A DNA stretch of 64,000 bases from Paucilactobacillus vaccinostercus DSM 20634 (GTDB lineage Bacteria; Bacillota; Bacilli; Lactobacillales; Lactobacillaceae): the NCBI RefSeq assembly GCF_001436295.1, contig NZ_AYYY01000043.1, positions 62,001 to 126,000 of the forward strand. Direction: 5' to 3'. The notes below the pieces were generated by a model. The model was not told the origin of the DNA and searched no databases. It saw only the letters and a program-made list of their open reading frames with translations. Of this stretch, positions 34,757-43,329 are shown in pieces (position 1 is the first letter of the stretch; each line of letters opens with the position of its first letter). Position numbers and translations under genes: made by a program.

Positions 34757-35752
34757 ATGACTAATAAATGGTTTACAAAATTAATCGCGGTACTCTTGGT
34801 TAACACTTTCTTTTTTATGGCTGGGCCAGCCGGAGTTCCGGCAGTTCAGGCGAGTCACACAAGTTACAGCACCCGCGTCACGCACACTGCTGCGCGTAAA
34901 ACAACCAGCACGTACCATGCACCCAAGGCTTCCTCAATTCAAGCGTCCTATGCGACCGGATACAAAACCAGTCACGGTAAAACATATTACGCGCAGGGCC
35001 ACTACCTACGTAATTTGTTTATCTTTCTAGGTATTTCCCATCTTGCCAGTCAGCATGCCACTACCAGTGCTGCTGCAAAAGCACCGAGTGAAGCACTCGC
35101 TAAATCTGTACTAACCGATTCAATCAAAACACAACTCGGAGGCAGTGATAAGATTCAGTTTAATCAGGCTGGCGCGTTTATCATTAATAATAATCAAACC
35201 ACCTTAAACGCCAATGTTGCCAGTGCCCCCTATGCAACCAATCAAAAAGATGCCCAAAATCGTCCCACGCTCGGCAACGCACTCCTCAATCGAACCACCC
35301 GCCAGTATAAAAACCGTTCTGAAACAGGAAATGGTGCTTCGGATTGGAAACCCGCTGGCTTTCACCAACTCACTAATTTGTCCGGTAGTTACAGTCACGC
35401 GTATGATCGTGGACACCTCTTGGGATACGCCCTTGTTGGTGGCATCAATGGTTTTGACGCTTCTGAATCGAATCCGAAAAATATTGCTACTCAAACAGCC
35501 TGGGCCAATGAAGCAATGAACACCCAGTCTACCGGCCAAAACTATTATGAAAGCCTCGTTCGAAAAGCGCTCGATCAAAATAAAACCGTTCGGTACCGAG
35601 TTAGCGATCTCTACGACGGAAATAATTTAATTCCTAGCGGTGCCCACATTGAGGCCAAGTCCACCGATGGCACATTGGAATTTAACGTGTTTGTCCCCAA
35701 TGTCCAGTCAGGATTGACCATTAACTATCAAACCGGAACTGCTTCCAAGTAG
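34757..35752 (+). CDS. Secreted DNA/RNA non-specific endonuclease (EndA-like)
   Basis: The protein has 331 residues. Residues 1-32 are a signal peptide. Residues 33-100 are Ser/Thr/His-rich and low in complexity. The nuclease domain (about 115-331) has the DRGH active site in [17 protein letters not shown] and downstream [17 protein letters not shown] with the metal-binding Asn. It degrades extracellular DNA, for nutrition, biofilm control or uptake. It lies between two divergent GGDEF-EAL genes, which suggests but does not prove a joint role in biofilm life. Confidence 0.9.
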   Translation: MTNKWFTKLIAVLLVNTFFFMAGPAGVPAVQASHTSYSTRVTHTAARKTTSTYHAPKASSIQASYATGYKTSHGKTYYAQGHYLRNLFIFLGISHLASQHATTSAAAKAPSEALAKSVLTDSIKTQLGGSDKIQFNQAGAFIINNNQTTLNANVASAPYATNQKDAQNRPTLGNALLNRTTRQYKNRSETGNGASDWKPAGFHQLTNLSGSYSHAYDRGHLLGYALVGGINGFDASESNPKNIATQTAWANEAMNTQSTGQNYYESLVRKALDQNKTVRYRVSDLYDGNNLIPSGAHIEAKSTDGTLEFNVFVPNVQSGLTINYQTGTASK

Positions 35753-35842
35753 CCCATCTTTTTGGCGGTCTGTATTTTTTGCCACACGTCGCCGTTATCC
35801 GGAGATTATCTTTTGGCAACCGCGCCACGCAAAGATTTCTTG

Positions 35843-35851
35843 TGGTACAAT
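35843..35851 (+). promoter_or_regulatory. Extended -10 promoter of the second GGDEF-EAL gene
   Basis: TGGTACAAT fits the extended -10 consensus TGnTATAAT. No clear -35 is visible. Confidence 0.5.
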
Positions 35852-35905
35852 GTATTTCAATAATGTTTATTTAAATCACCATAACTTATCTTACGAGGAA
35901 GTATT

Positions 35906-37765
35906 ATGTCAACTAATCAACTTTTGCAAGATTTACCGTTATTCGCGATGCCGATTGCTGTTATCAGCTTTTTTAGTATCGGTTTTATTCAGTATTTTCA
36001 GCGAATCTGGTCAGACGCATTTGAGCGTGAAGGGCCAAGTACCCGCTACCGATTTGGTCGACGCCTAATTTTGCTCTTCTTATCCGTTGGTCTAGGGTGC
36101 TTCATCCATTTTGGCGCCATGGCCTATATCACAAATGATTCGGCTCTTTTATACCATAATTGGGCCCTTTTTGTTTTAGTTTTGCCACTTCTTTACGGTG
36201 GCTTTAATGGGTTGGAGGTCTCACTCCAATCACTAACCCTCTTAATGATTTGGTACATGCACCATGCTCCAAATTTTTGGCACCCCACAACATTGCTAGC
36301 GCTCGCTGGTTTTATTGCACTGGCAGTTCTACTCAAACGTTACCATCAGTACATTATGCAGCACTGGTGGGTTGGCGTTTTACTTGCTGGAATACTGGCT
36401 AGCTTGTTTTGGTTTACGGTTCCTCATGTCTCAATGCACCTAGTCATGACGACCGAGCTTAAATGGGAAGCTGTGTTAATGTACACACTAATGATCGCCT
36501 TCGTTCTTGGATATTGGTTACGTCAGTATCGTGATGACAAACGAACACATGAATTAGAGCGATTAGCTGAGTACGAAAAAGGCACTTATGATACTGGCTA
36601 TGCCAATCATCAAGCTGAACTGCAGCAGCTTTTCACTAAAACCCAAGCGCAAAACGACACGCTTACCTTTGCAACACTTGATCTTGACCACTTTAAACAA
36701 ATTAATGATCGCTTTGGTCGTTTAGCTGGAAATGCTGTTTTGATTGCTGTTGGTGAAACACTGAAACAATTACTCACAAATGCTAACGTTGAACATCAAC
36801 TTTATTTAACCACTGGGGAAGAATATAATATTGTCTTTCCCAATCAATCCGCTGAATCAGTTTTACCAATTATAAAAGGATGTTGGCAAGCAATTCGCAA
36901 ACAGGAATTTCCCTACAAGCAACGAAATATTGCCGTCACCGTTTCAATCGGGTGCACAGCGCTCCAAAGTGATGACACGAGTATTAATGACATTTATAAA
37001 CGTGCCGATGATGCGCTTTCTAAAAGTAAACGAAGCGGTCGAGATACCGTTACGTTTGATACTCAAATCATTTCAGGTGCCGACAAATCTGAAAAAAGTC
37101 TCGCCGATTATTGCTACTTCTCACAGGGCATCTACGATATAACACAAGATGGTCATCCCAAGTACTACCATGAGCTGCTGCTCCGAACCTATGATAGCCT
37201 TCAAAAGCGCTGGGTACTCCCCGACACATTTGAAATTCCCGCTTGGATGCAAATCGCATTGCTACAAGAGTTTATGCGGCATACTCAGCTACACAACTTC
37301 AACATCAACCTTACTGCTGATCAATTCCAAGATATTGATATCGCCGAAGCACTGGCCCAATTTTCGGAAAGTCCAGAAGGACCCACCAATTTGACGGTTG
37401 AAATTACCGCATTGACCGACTCCCAAACGACTCGTCGAATTAGTGCCCGCTATCGGGCCGCCGGAATCAAAATTTTGATCGACGATGTTGGTTCAGATAA
37501 TAGTTTCGAAATGGTTCGACCATCAATGGCTTACATTAATGGATTTAAATTTGCGATGCAAAATTTGCGCAAAACAACTAGCGATTCTGCACTGCGTGAA
37601 CGTGTTCAATTTTGGCGCCAGATCGCAAAAGAAAATCAACTTTCATTCATTTTAGAAGGCGTTGAAACCGCCGAAGATTTAAAGATGGCGCAGGCTCTTT
37701 CAACGCCATACGTTCAAGGCTACTACTTTGATAAACCATCAGCTGCCGAGGGACTCTCGCAATAA
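35906..37765 (+). CDS. Membrane GGDEF-EAL protein with degenerate GGDEF
   Basis: The 619-residue paralogue of the protein at 32650 has the same plan: membrane helices 1-215, GGDEF about 220-385, EAL to the end. The cyclase signature is TTGEEYNIVF instead of RxGGEEF. It has lost the first Gly and the aromatic Phe is Tyr, so cyclase activity is doubtful and the domain may sense GTP. The EAL domain keeps its ligands (ELLLR, INLTADQF, VEITAL, IDDVGSDN, FKFAMQN, LEGVE, QGYYFDKP). It is likely a phosphodiesterase. AGGAAG precedes the ATG. The diguanylate cyclase gene follows 120 bases later. Confidence 0.9.
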   Translation: MSTNQLLQDLPLFAMPIAVISFFSIGFIQYFQRIWSDAFEREGPSTRYRFGRRLILLFLSVGLGCFIHFGAMAYITNDSALLYHNWALFVLVLPLLYGGFNGLEVSLQSLTLLMIWYMHHAPNFWHPTTLLALAGFIALAVLLKRYHQYIMQHWWVGVLLAGILASLFWFTVPHVSMHLVMTTELKWEAVLMYTLMIAFVLGYWLRQYRDDKRTHELERLAEYEKGTYDTGYANHQAELQQLFTKTQAQNDTLTFATLDLDHFKQINDRFGRLAGNAVLIAVGETLKQLLTNANVEHQLYLTTGEEYNIVFPNQSAESVLPIIKGCWQAIRKQEFPYKQRNIAVTVSIGCTALQSDDTSINDIYKRADDALSKSKRSGRDTVTFDTQIISGADKSEKSLADYCYFSQGIYDITQDGHPKYYHELLLRTYDSLQKRWVLPDTFEIPAWMQIALLQEFMRHTQLHNFNINLTADQFQDIDIAEALAQFSESPEGPTNLTVEITALTDSQTTRRISARYRAAGIKILIDDVGSDNSFEMVRPSMAYINGFKFAMQNLRKTTSDSALRERVQFWRQIAKENQLSFILEGVETAEDLKMAQALSTPYVQGYYFDKPSAAEGLSQ

Positions 37766-37885
37766 AGCGAACAGATCACAATCATCCCTGTCATATTTTG
37801 ATATCGCCAACAGTACAGTAATGCTACTTACTGTTGATACATAGTCCTTAATTTTGGAATTCAAAAACTAGATGGGAGGAACTAA

Positions 37886-39031
37886 ATGCTTCTGTGGGAA
37901 ATTAGGATTGTTACTTTTATTACGAATCTACTCTTACTGGTAGGTTACGCACTCCTCTACAATTGGCTTCAAAACACAAAGTTTACCAATAACATTCATC
38001 AAAAGTTACGCACATCTTACCTTGTCAGCATCACCATTGCATTTTTGATTTTGTTTCACTCCGCCTCTGAACTCAGCATCATTCAAAACCATAATAATAC
38101 CGGTTTTGGATGGACCTATATTAATTTTCAAATTGCAACCGTGCTATACGCCCTACTCTCATCACGTAAACAGGCGCTTTTCTATTCCTTATCGGTTGTA
38201 ACCTTAAGTTGGTACTGGTGGCTACCAAATGTCTCCAATTCAGCCCTGTTCTATGTCGTTACGCTCATTATGATGTGGTTGGCCCAGCGATTCGGCATCA
38301 CAATTGGCACTTACCGAACACTTTACTATCCATTTTGCCTACTTTTCGTGACTCCATTTTTATGGGCAAATTTTATTTCACTTCGTGGCATCGATGTTGG
38401 TTGGCCATGGGAGCTCATAATCACGTTATTGATCTGTTGGTTACTGTGGGAGATCCATTACTTGGTTAAACGACAGCACATTCGGCAAGCAGTCCTCCTT
38501 CGTGAAGCGCGAACCGATAAATTAACACACCTAAATAATTTTCGCGTTTTCAACGAAGACCTTTTATCCGCCTACAGTCACCTAACCGATCCGCTTAATT
38601 ATTCTTTATATACATTTGATATTGATCACTTTAAACAAATCAACGACCAGTATGGTCATCTCGTTGGTAATCAAGTGCTCGAACAGGTTTCGGCCCGTCT
38701 AAATGATATTTTGGCACAGCTTCCCTACCACTTTAAGACCTACCGAACTGGCGGTGAGGAATTTAGTTTTATTTTATTCGACACCGCTCGAGTAACTGAA
38801 CACCCCACCCAAATTGCGAACCTAGTCCGAGATGAACTGAGCCAGTTGAAATTCACGGTGCCACCGGATCAAAAATTTAATATCACGATTTCACTTGGTC
38901 AGGATCACGTATTACCAGATGATCGTAATTATATGGACATTTATAGTCGCGCGGATGAACGATTGTACCAATCAAAACATCGCGGACGTAATACGATCTG
39001 TGTCCGTCCACCAATGAATACGCCCAAATAA
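37886..39031 (+). CDS. Membrane diguanylate cyclase (GGDEF)
   Basis: The protein has 381 residues: six or seven membrane helices (1-205) and one GGDEF domain (about 215-378). The active site YRTGGEEFSFILF and the magnesium-binding TFDIDHFKQINDQYGHLVGN are intact. It should make c-di-GMP in the membrane. GGGAGGA lies before the ATG. It probably runs with the upstream GGDEF-EAL gene, although a small hairpin sits in the gap. Confidence 0.9.
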   Translation: MLLWEIRIVTFITNLLLLVGYALLYNWLQNTKFTNNIHQKLRTSYLVSITIAFLILFHSASELSIIQNHNNTGFGWTYINFQIATVLYALLSSRKQALFYSLSVVTLSWYWWLPNVSNSALFYVVTLIMMWLAQRFGITIGTYRTLYYPFCLLFVTPFLWANFISLRGIDVGWPWELIITLLICWLLWEIHYLVKRQHIRQAVLLREARTDKLTHLNNFRVFNEDLLSAYSHLTDPLNYSLYTFDIDHFKQINDQYGHLVGNQVLEQVSARLNDILAQLPYHFKTYRTGGEEFSFILFDTARVTEHPTQIANLVRDELSQLKFTVPPDQKFNITISLGQDHVLPDDRNYMDIYSRADERLYQSKHRGRNTICVRPPMNTPK

Positions 39032-39060
39032 AAAGTGCTCTGTGTGAGGAGCACTTTTTG
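39031..39060 (+). terminator. Terminator after diguanylate cyclase
   Basis: AAAAGTGCTC pairs perfectly with GAGCACTTTT, then T-rich. Confidence 0.9.
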
Positions 39061-39066
39061 TTTTAT

Positions 39067-39231
39067 CTATTTTTGACAATATTTTTTATGCACAATAACA
39101 CCCGCTATGGCGGCAATCATTCCCGCCCAGCCAATACAGGAAATAATAATTTCTTTTTTGGTTGGTCGCCGCAATTCAACATCGACTTCATACTTTCCTG
39201 GATGCCAAACTTTTTTCATTGGTAATTTCAT
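39067..39231 (-). CDS. Small single-pass membrane protein (54 aa)
   Basis: A short frame with a strong GGAGG site 7 bases before ATG 39231. It has a basic N-terminus (KLPMKKVWHPGKYEVDVELRR), one hydrophobic helix (EIIISCIGWAGMIAAIAGVIV) and a basic end HKKYCQK. No family is recognised. It lies between terminators, so it is a unit of its own. The spacing of the ribosome binding site and the clean helix make it likely real. Confidence 0.6.
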   Translation of the reverse strand: MKLPMKKVWHPGKYEVDVELRRPTKKEIIISCIGWAGMIAAIAGVIVHKKYCQK

Positions 39232-39323
39232 ATTCATTCCTCCAATTATCGTATGCCCTTAAGTTTTCTTCTTAATATGAGATTACCGCCAATTGAAAGC
39301 GATTGCAAGAAATATCATCACCT

Positions 39324-39356
39324 AAAAAAAGAAGATGGATAATAGTATCCATCTTC
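39324..39356 (-). terminator. Terminator after pyruvate oxidase
   Basis: GAAGATGGATA pairs perfectly with TATCCATCTTC. Seven T follow on the minus strand. Confidence 0.95.
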
Positions 39357-39364
39357 TCAAATAA

Positions 39365-41107
39365 TTACGCATTAAATTGGTTAAGTAACTGACTAAATGG
39401 AATCAATCCATCTGCGTGATACTGCTTCACAAATGCATCAACATCCGCTTGAGTATGATTTCCATCAGCTTCCAATACAAGTTGTTCAACCGGTAATGGA
39501 CGATCATCTGAAATTTTTACATCAATGACAGTCGGTCCGTTCACGGTTTGAGCATCCTTAAAAGCGGCCTTTAATTCAGCCAATGTCTTAACTTCATATC
39601 CTTTGGCCCCTAAAGCTGTAGCCGCATCACCGAAGTTCGCATCAATTAAGTCAACACCAGAATGGGGCTGACCTGTATCATCTTGTTCTGCCTCAATAAA
39701 TCCAAGCGATTCATTTGTCAAAACGACGTTAATAATCGGCTGACGATACTTAACTTGCGTTAAAATATCGTGCATGACCATCGTAAAACCACCGTCACCA
39801 CTGATTGAAAATACTTGACGGTCTGGATAAGATGCTTGGGCCGCAATCGCCGTTGGCAATGCATATCCCATCGTTGCGTACCAGCCCGATGTTGTAATCT
39901 TTTGCGTTGGCTTCATTTTAAGAAGACGAACACCATCGATCGTGACATTACCAACATCTAGTGCGAATACCGCATCATCTTTGGCAATTTGATTAATTTG
40001 TTCAAAGACCGTATCCACCCGCAATGGCGTCTGATCCTCGTTCACAAATTTTTTAAGCCACTCCAACCAATTCTTCTTGTCTGCCACCAAAGCATCGTAA
40101 TACGCGCGACTTTCCACTGCACTTGAACGATCGATAAATGCCTGCAGAGCTGTTTTGGCATCTGCCAAAAGACCAACATCGACATGATGCCGTTTACCAA
40201 TATTAGTTGGTTTAACATCCACTTGGATAAATTTTGCGGCTGGATTAAAGAAAAACGAGGCAAATGGGAAATTACTACCCACAAATAGAATGGCGTCAGC
40301 GTTACTTGCTGCATCAACCCCCGGCTTAGTTGCTACACGACCGGCACTCCCCATGTAAGCTTCATCAGCATCGGTGATGACACCCTTTGCGAGAGCAGAT
40401 GACATCAATGGAATTTTCAACTGATCAGATAGTTGTTTCAACTCTTTGGCGGCTTTTTTGGCACCTAATCCAAAGTAAATGAGTGGACGTTTAGCGTTCG
40501 TTAAAATTTCAACCGCCTTATCAACGGCTGTTTGATCTGGAAGGGGATAATTATCAGTAACCACATAATTATCTGCAGTTGAAACATAGTTATCTTCAAT
40601 TTCTGCCCAACCAAGGTCTTTGGGAATCGTAACAACTGCCACGCCTGAATGCTCGTAAGCTTGTCGAATTGCTTGGTCAACTACCGCTGGCAATTGTTCG
40701 GCAGTCATTACCGTTCGATTGTAAACTGAAACATCCGCAAAAATTGGATTTTCATTTAATTCTTGGAAAAAGTCAGTGTTCATAGCACTCGTTGGTACCT
40801 GTGCTACCAAGGCTAGCACTGGCGCATGGTCATGTTTAGCATCGTAAAGACCATTCAGAAGATGAACCGCACCAGGGCCTGCGGATCCAAATGTTACCCC
40901 AATTTTACCAGTTAATTTAGCTTCACCGGCTGCCGCAATGGCCCCTGTTTCTTCATGGCGAACCTGAATATATTTCATCGTACTCTTCCGATTGTGAAGT
41001 GCATTCATGGTCGAATCAAAGGAACCTCCTGGCAATCCAAATAGATGATCGACATGCCAGTCTTCTAATACCTTAATCATTGCATCTGCTGCATTAATTT
41101 TTGACAT
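39365..41107 (-). CDS. pox: Pyruvate oxidase (ThDP/FAD, H2O2-forming)
   Basis: Pyruvate plus phosphate and O2 gives acetyl-phosphate, CO2 and H2O2. The 580 residues agree with the L. plantarum and streptococcal (SpxB) enzymes. The N-terminal Pyr domain has FGLPGGSFD and the catalytic Glu in RHEETGA. The central FAD domain covers about 190-340. The C-terminal PP domain has the ThDP motif GDGGFTMVMHDILT...NVVLTNESLGFI. GGAGG lies 8 bases before ATG 41107. The ATG at 41137 is upstream of that site and rejected. Confidence 0.95.
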   Translation of the reverse strand: MSKINAADAMIKVLEDWHVDHLFGLPGGSFDSTMNALHNRKSTMKYIQVRHEETGAIAAAGEAKLTGKIGVTFGSAGPGAVHLLNGLYDAKHDHAPVLALVAQVPTSAMNTDFFQELNENPIFADVSVYNRTVMTAEQLPAVVDQAIRQAYEHSGVAVVTIPKDLGWAEIEDNYVSTADNYVVTDNYPLPDQTAVDKAVEILTNAKRPLIYFGLGAKKAAKELKQLSDQLKIPLMSSALAKGVITDADEAYMGSAGRVATKPGVDAASNADAILFVGSNFPFASFFFNPAAKFIQVDVKPTNIGKRHHVDVGLLADAKTALQAFIDRSSAVESRAYYDALVADKKNWLEWLKKFVNEDQTPLRVDTVFEQINQIAKDDAVFALDVGNVTIDGVRLLKMKPTQKITTSGWYATMGYALPTAIAAQASYPDRQVFSISGDGGFTMVMHDILTQVKYRQPIINVVLTNESLGFIEAEQDDTGQPHSGVDLIDANFGDAATALGAKGYEVKTLAELKAAFKDAQTVNGPTVIDVKISDDRPLPVEQLVLEADGNHTQADVDAFVKQYHADGLIPFSQLLNQFNA

Positions 41108-41257
41108 TTTAACGTCCTCCTCTAGAAATACAATCATTTAACATGGTCTACTTTATATCACTTACTAAAAATAAGCAACTAAAACGGTTTCTTTTTGTTA
41201 AAAAATTAATCTCTGCTCGCCATTATTAATCTCCTAACAACGGTAGCATAACACGTT

Positions 41258-42088
41258 TTACAAAAATGATGGTAGTAACACACACACTGCAATTAAAATA
41301 AACGTCACCTGCTGCGTGTGTTTGCTCGATAAATATTCTTGGTGCTTTTCCTCATCCGATTTAGCGTCATACATTTCCGCCATCACGTCGATCATTTCAT
41401 CGACTTGGTTAAAATACAGCGCTAACATCATGCGTTCCTCTTGAGAATACTCAACTGGCGAACTCAAGTGCTGTTGCAAATCAATCACTTGCGCAATTTC
41501 CGTACGTTGCGTCAAACCAGCACTCGTTAATTGCTGAATCTGTTGTTTAATCTTCCAGTCATGACTAGCTCCATAAGGATGTTCATCTGCCTCGTTGGCC
41601 AGCGTTGCGACAGTTTGCTCCCAGTCACTAAATATGTTTTTAGAGGCCACCAACTCACCAGCGTTACGTCCCAACTTTTTGAACCAGCTTCGTTTTTGTC
41701 CCCACCGATCCGGATAAAACTCGTTCAATCGAATCATTCGATACGAAAAAATAAACAGCAACCCAAATAGAATCAAAATCAGGAGATTACCAAAAATACT
41801 CCACAAGCTTGATGTCAATGACCGCTGCTCAATCCAATTTGAAAATAATGTGTATGCTAACGGAACACCAATAAAATTCAAACCCATTTTCATTAACTGG
41901 CGATTGCCTTCACCTGTTCGATTCACAGCATCTTGCATTTCTCTAAAATACTTATATAGCATTCCCATTGATCCCTGATACTGTGATTCATCCTTATACT
42001 GGCTCATTAAAATACGGTACGCCCAGATTAAAAATACGAGGTTCACGAAAAGCATTAATAATTTACCGGTTTGCGGTGTCATTGTCAT
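41258..42088 (-). CDS. Membrane protein of unknown function
   Basis: I do not recognise this 276-residue protein. Hydrophobic helices are at about 10-25, 75-115 (two) and at the extreme C-terminus (FILIAVCVLLPSF), with a long charged helical domain (about 130-255) between. The C-terminal anchor with only two residues after it suggests a tail-anchored layout. ATG 42088 has a GAG site 8 bases upstream. TTG 42094 is the alternative. The gene at 42176 lies just upstream on the same strand but is separated by a terminator. Confidence 0.55.
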   Translation of the reverse strand: MTMTPQTGKLLMLFVNLVFLIWAYRILMSQYKDESQYQGSMGMLYKYFREMQDAVNRTGEGNRQLMKMGLNFIGVPLAYTLFSNWIEQRSLTSSLWSIFGNLLILILFGLLFIFSYRMIRLNEFYPDRWGQKRSWFKKLGRNAGELVASKNIFSDWEQTVATLANEADEHPYGASHDWKIKQQIQQLTSAGLTQRTEIAQVIDLQQHLSSPVEYSQEERMMLALYFNQVDEMIDVMAEMYDAKSDEEKHQEYLSSKHTQQVTFILIAVCVLLPSFL

Positions 42089-42140
42089 TTTCAAATCTCA
42101 TTTCTTCATTGATCTAGTCTTTCATTACTAATAGTTCTCG

Positions 42141-42169
42141 AAAAAACGCTCACAAATTTCATGAGCGTC
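42141..42169 (-). terminator. Terminator between the two unknown genes
   Basis: On the minus strand ACGCTCA pairs with TGAGCGT, followed by six T. Confidence 0.85.
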
Positions 42170-42175
42170 ATCCCC

Positions 42176-42922
42176 TTAAAAGTGCAGCAGTTCAAAAGCC
42201 TGTGGATTGCGCTCATTTGATAATTGTGAACGAAATTCATGTTGATCATATAATTTTTGTTCCAAACTATTTAATCGCGTACGTTCCACGGCATCTAAAC
42301 TAATAATGGCCTTATATCGCTTAGCCTGATTCTGATAATCCTTTTTCGTGTACTCATCCAGATCACTCAAAAATGGTTGCGCGTCCCGGCGATACTTATC
42401 AATCATTCCCTGATCTCCATGCGTCAAAGCGGTTTGGATGTACGCTTGAATCTTGGTCATTGCCAACGCTAGGCTCTGCTGATCAACGGGTCGTTCAAAC
42501 TGCTGTTCGTTAAATACTAAAGCTTCGTATACTGCTTGATCATCACTGTCACGAGTAATAATTTGATGCAACCGCCGCCGTCTCGCAATATCATTTTCAT
42601 GATCGTCCAAAATGTTTTCAAGGTCTGTTTTATCATCACTGTTTAAATTCATCGTTTTCAGACTCGTTACGCCAATCACACTGCTATTAGCTAACGATCC
42701 ATCTTCCGCAAATTTCATCAAGGTATCCTTAACTTTTTCTGGTTCTCCAAAAAGTGCAAAGGTTAAATCAGTTTGGACATCATCGGTGAAGGTTTGACGA
42801 TCTATAATGAGTTTTCCTTGGTCATTTACCTGACCATGTTCTTGAAGATGATTAGTCAAAATCTGATTTAGGTTAATTCCGTAACGATAATTACTACTTA
42901 CTAGCGCATAATTGTTTTCCAT
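42176..42922 (-). CDS. Hypothetical soluble, mostly helical protein
   Basis: The protein has 248 residues, acidic and highly charged, with no membrane helix. Residues about 100-248 look helical. I do not recognise a family. ATG 42922 is 12 bases after GGGAG. TTG 42934 sits directly on that site and is less likely. It may work with the membrane protein encoded next (41258), given the shared strand, but the terminator between argues for only partial read-through. Confidence 0.55.
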   Translation of the reverse strand: MENNYALVSSNYRYGINLNQILTNHLQEHGQVNDQGKLIIDRQTFTDDVQTDLTFALFGEPEKVKDTLMKFAEDGSLANSSVIGVTSLKTMNLNSDDKTDLENILDDHENDIARRRRLHQIITRDSDDQAVYEALVFNEQQFERPVDQQSLALAMTKIQAYIQTALTHGDQGMIDKYRRDAQPFLSDLDEYTKKDYQNQAKRYKAIISLDAVERTRLNSLEQKLYDQHEFRSQLSNERNPQAFELLHF

Positions 42923-43012
42923 AAAACGGATCAACTCCCTCGATAATTACTACCTTCAGTATACTGCGAAAGCCCATTCATAAGCCAGTTTTTCCAATTT
43001 ATTCCCACAAAA

Positions 43013-43040
43013 AAACATCATCATAGTTTCTGACGATGCT
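43013..43040 (-). terminator. Terminator after DUF2187 gene
   Basis: On the minus strand GCATCGTCA pairs with TGATGATGT, then six T. Confidence 0.8.
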
Positions 43041-43055
43041 TCTGCTTGATTTATA

Positions 43056-43259
43056 TTAAGCTGTTTTTTTAGCTTCTGATTTACGCACGATTGCACGTTG
43101 ATTGAGTTCAGTCACTGTTAATGAATCCTGCTTATCGAATTCTTTGATTGCTACCAAAACAGAATTCTCATAAACCTTTTCAACTTCTCCAGCAAAATCA
43201 TGCTCGAGTGAGCCAAACTTTTTGCATTTAACTTTGTCGCCAATCTCAAATTCAGTCAT
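43056..43259 (-). CDS. DUF2187-type small protein
   Basis: The protein has 67 residues. FEIGDKVKCKKFGSLEHDFAGEVEKVYENSVLVAIKEF is the KOW/SH3-like beta barrel of the DUF2187 family, and the rest is a basic tail. Proteins of this kind may bind nucleic acids. The function is unknown. It has its own ribosome binding site and terminator and stands alone downstream of the two unknown genes. Confidence 0.7.
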   Translation of the reverse strand: MTEFEIGDKVKCKKFGSLEHDFAGEVEKVYENSVLVAIKEFDKQDSLTVTELNQRAIVRKSEAKKTA

Positions 43260-43329
43260 TCAATTCACCTCATAGAATTAATCATGTTATATTAACAAAT
43301 AATGTCACAATATGCAATCAACTTAAGTA

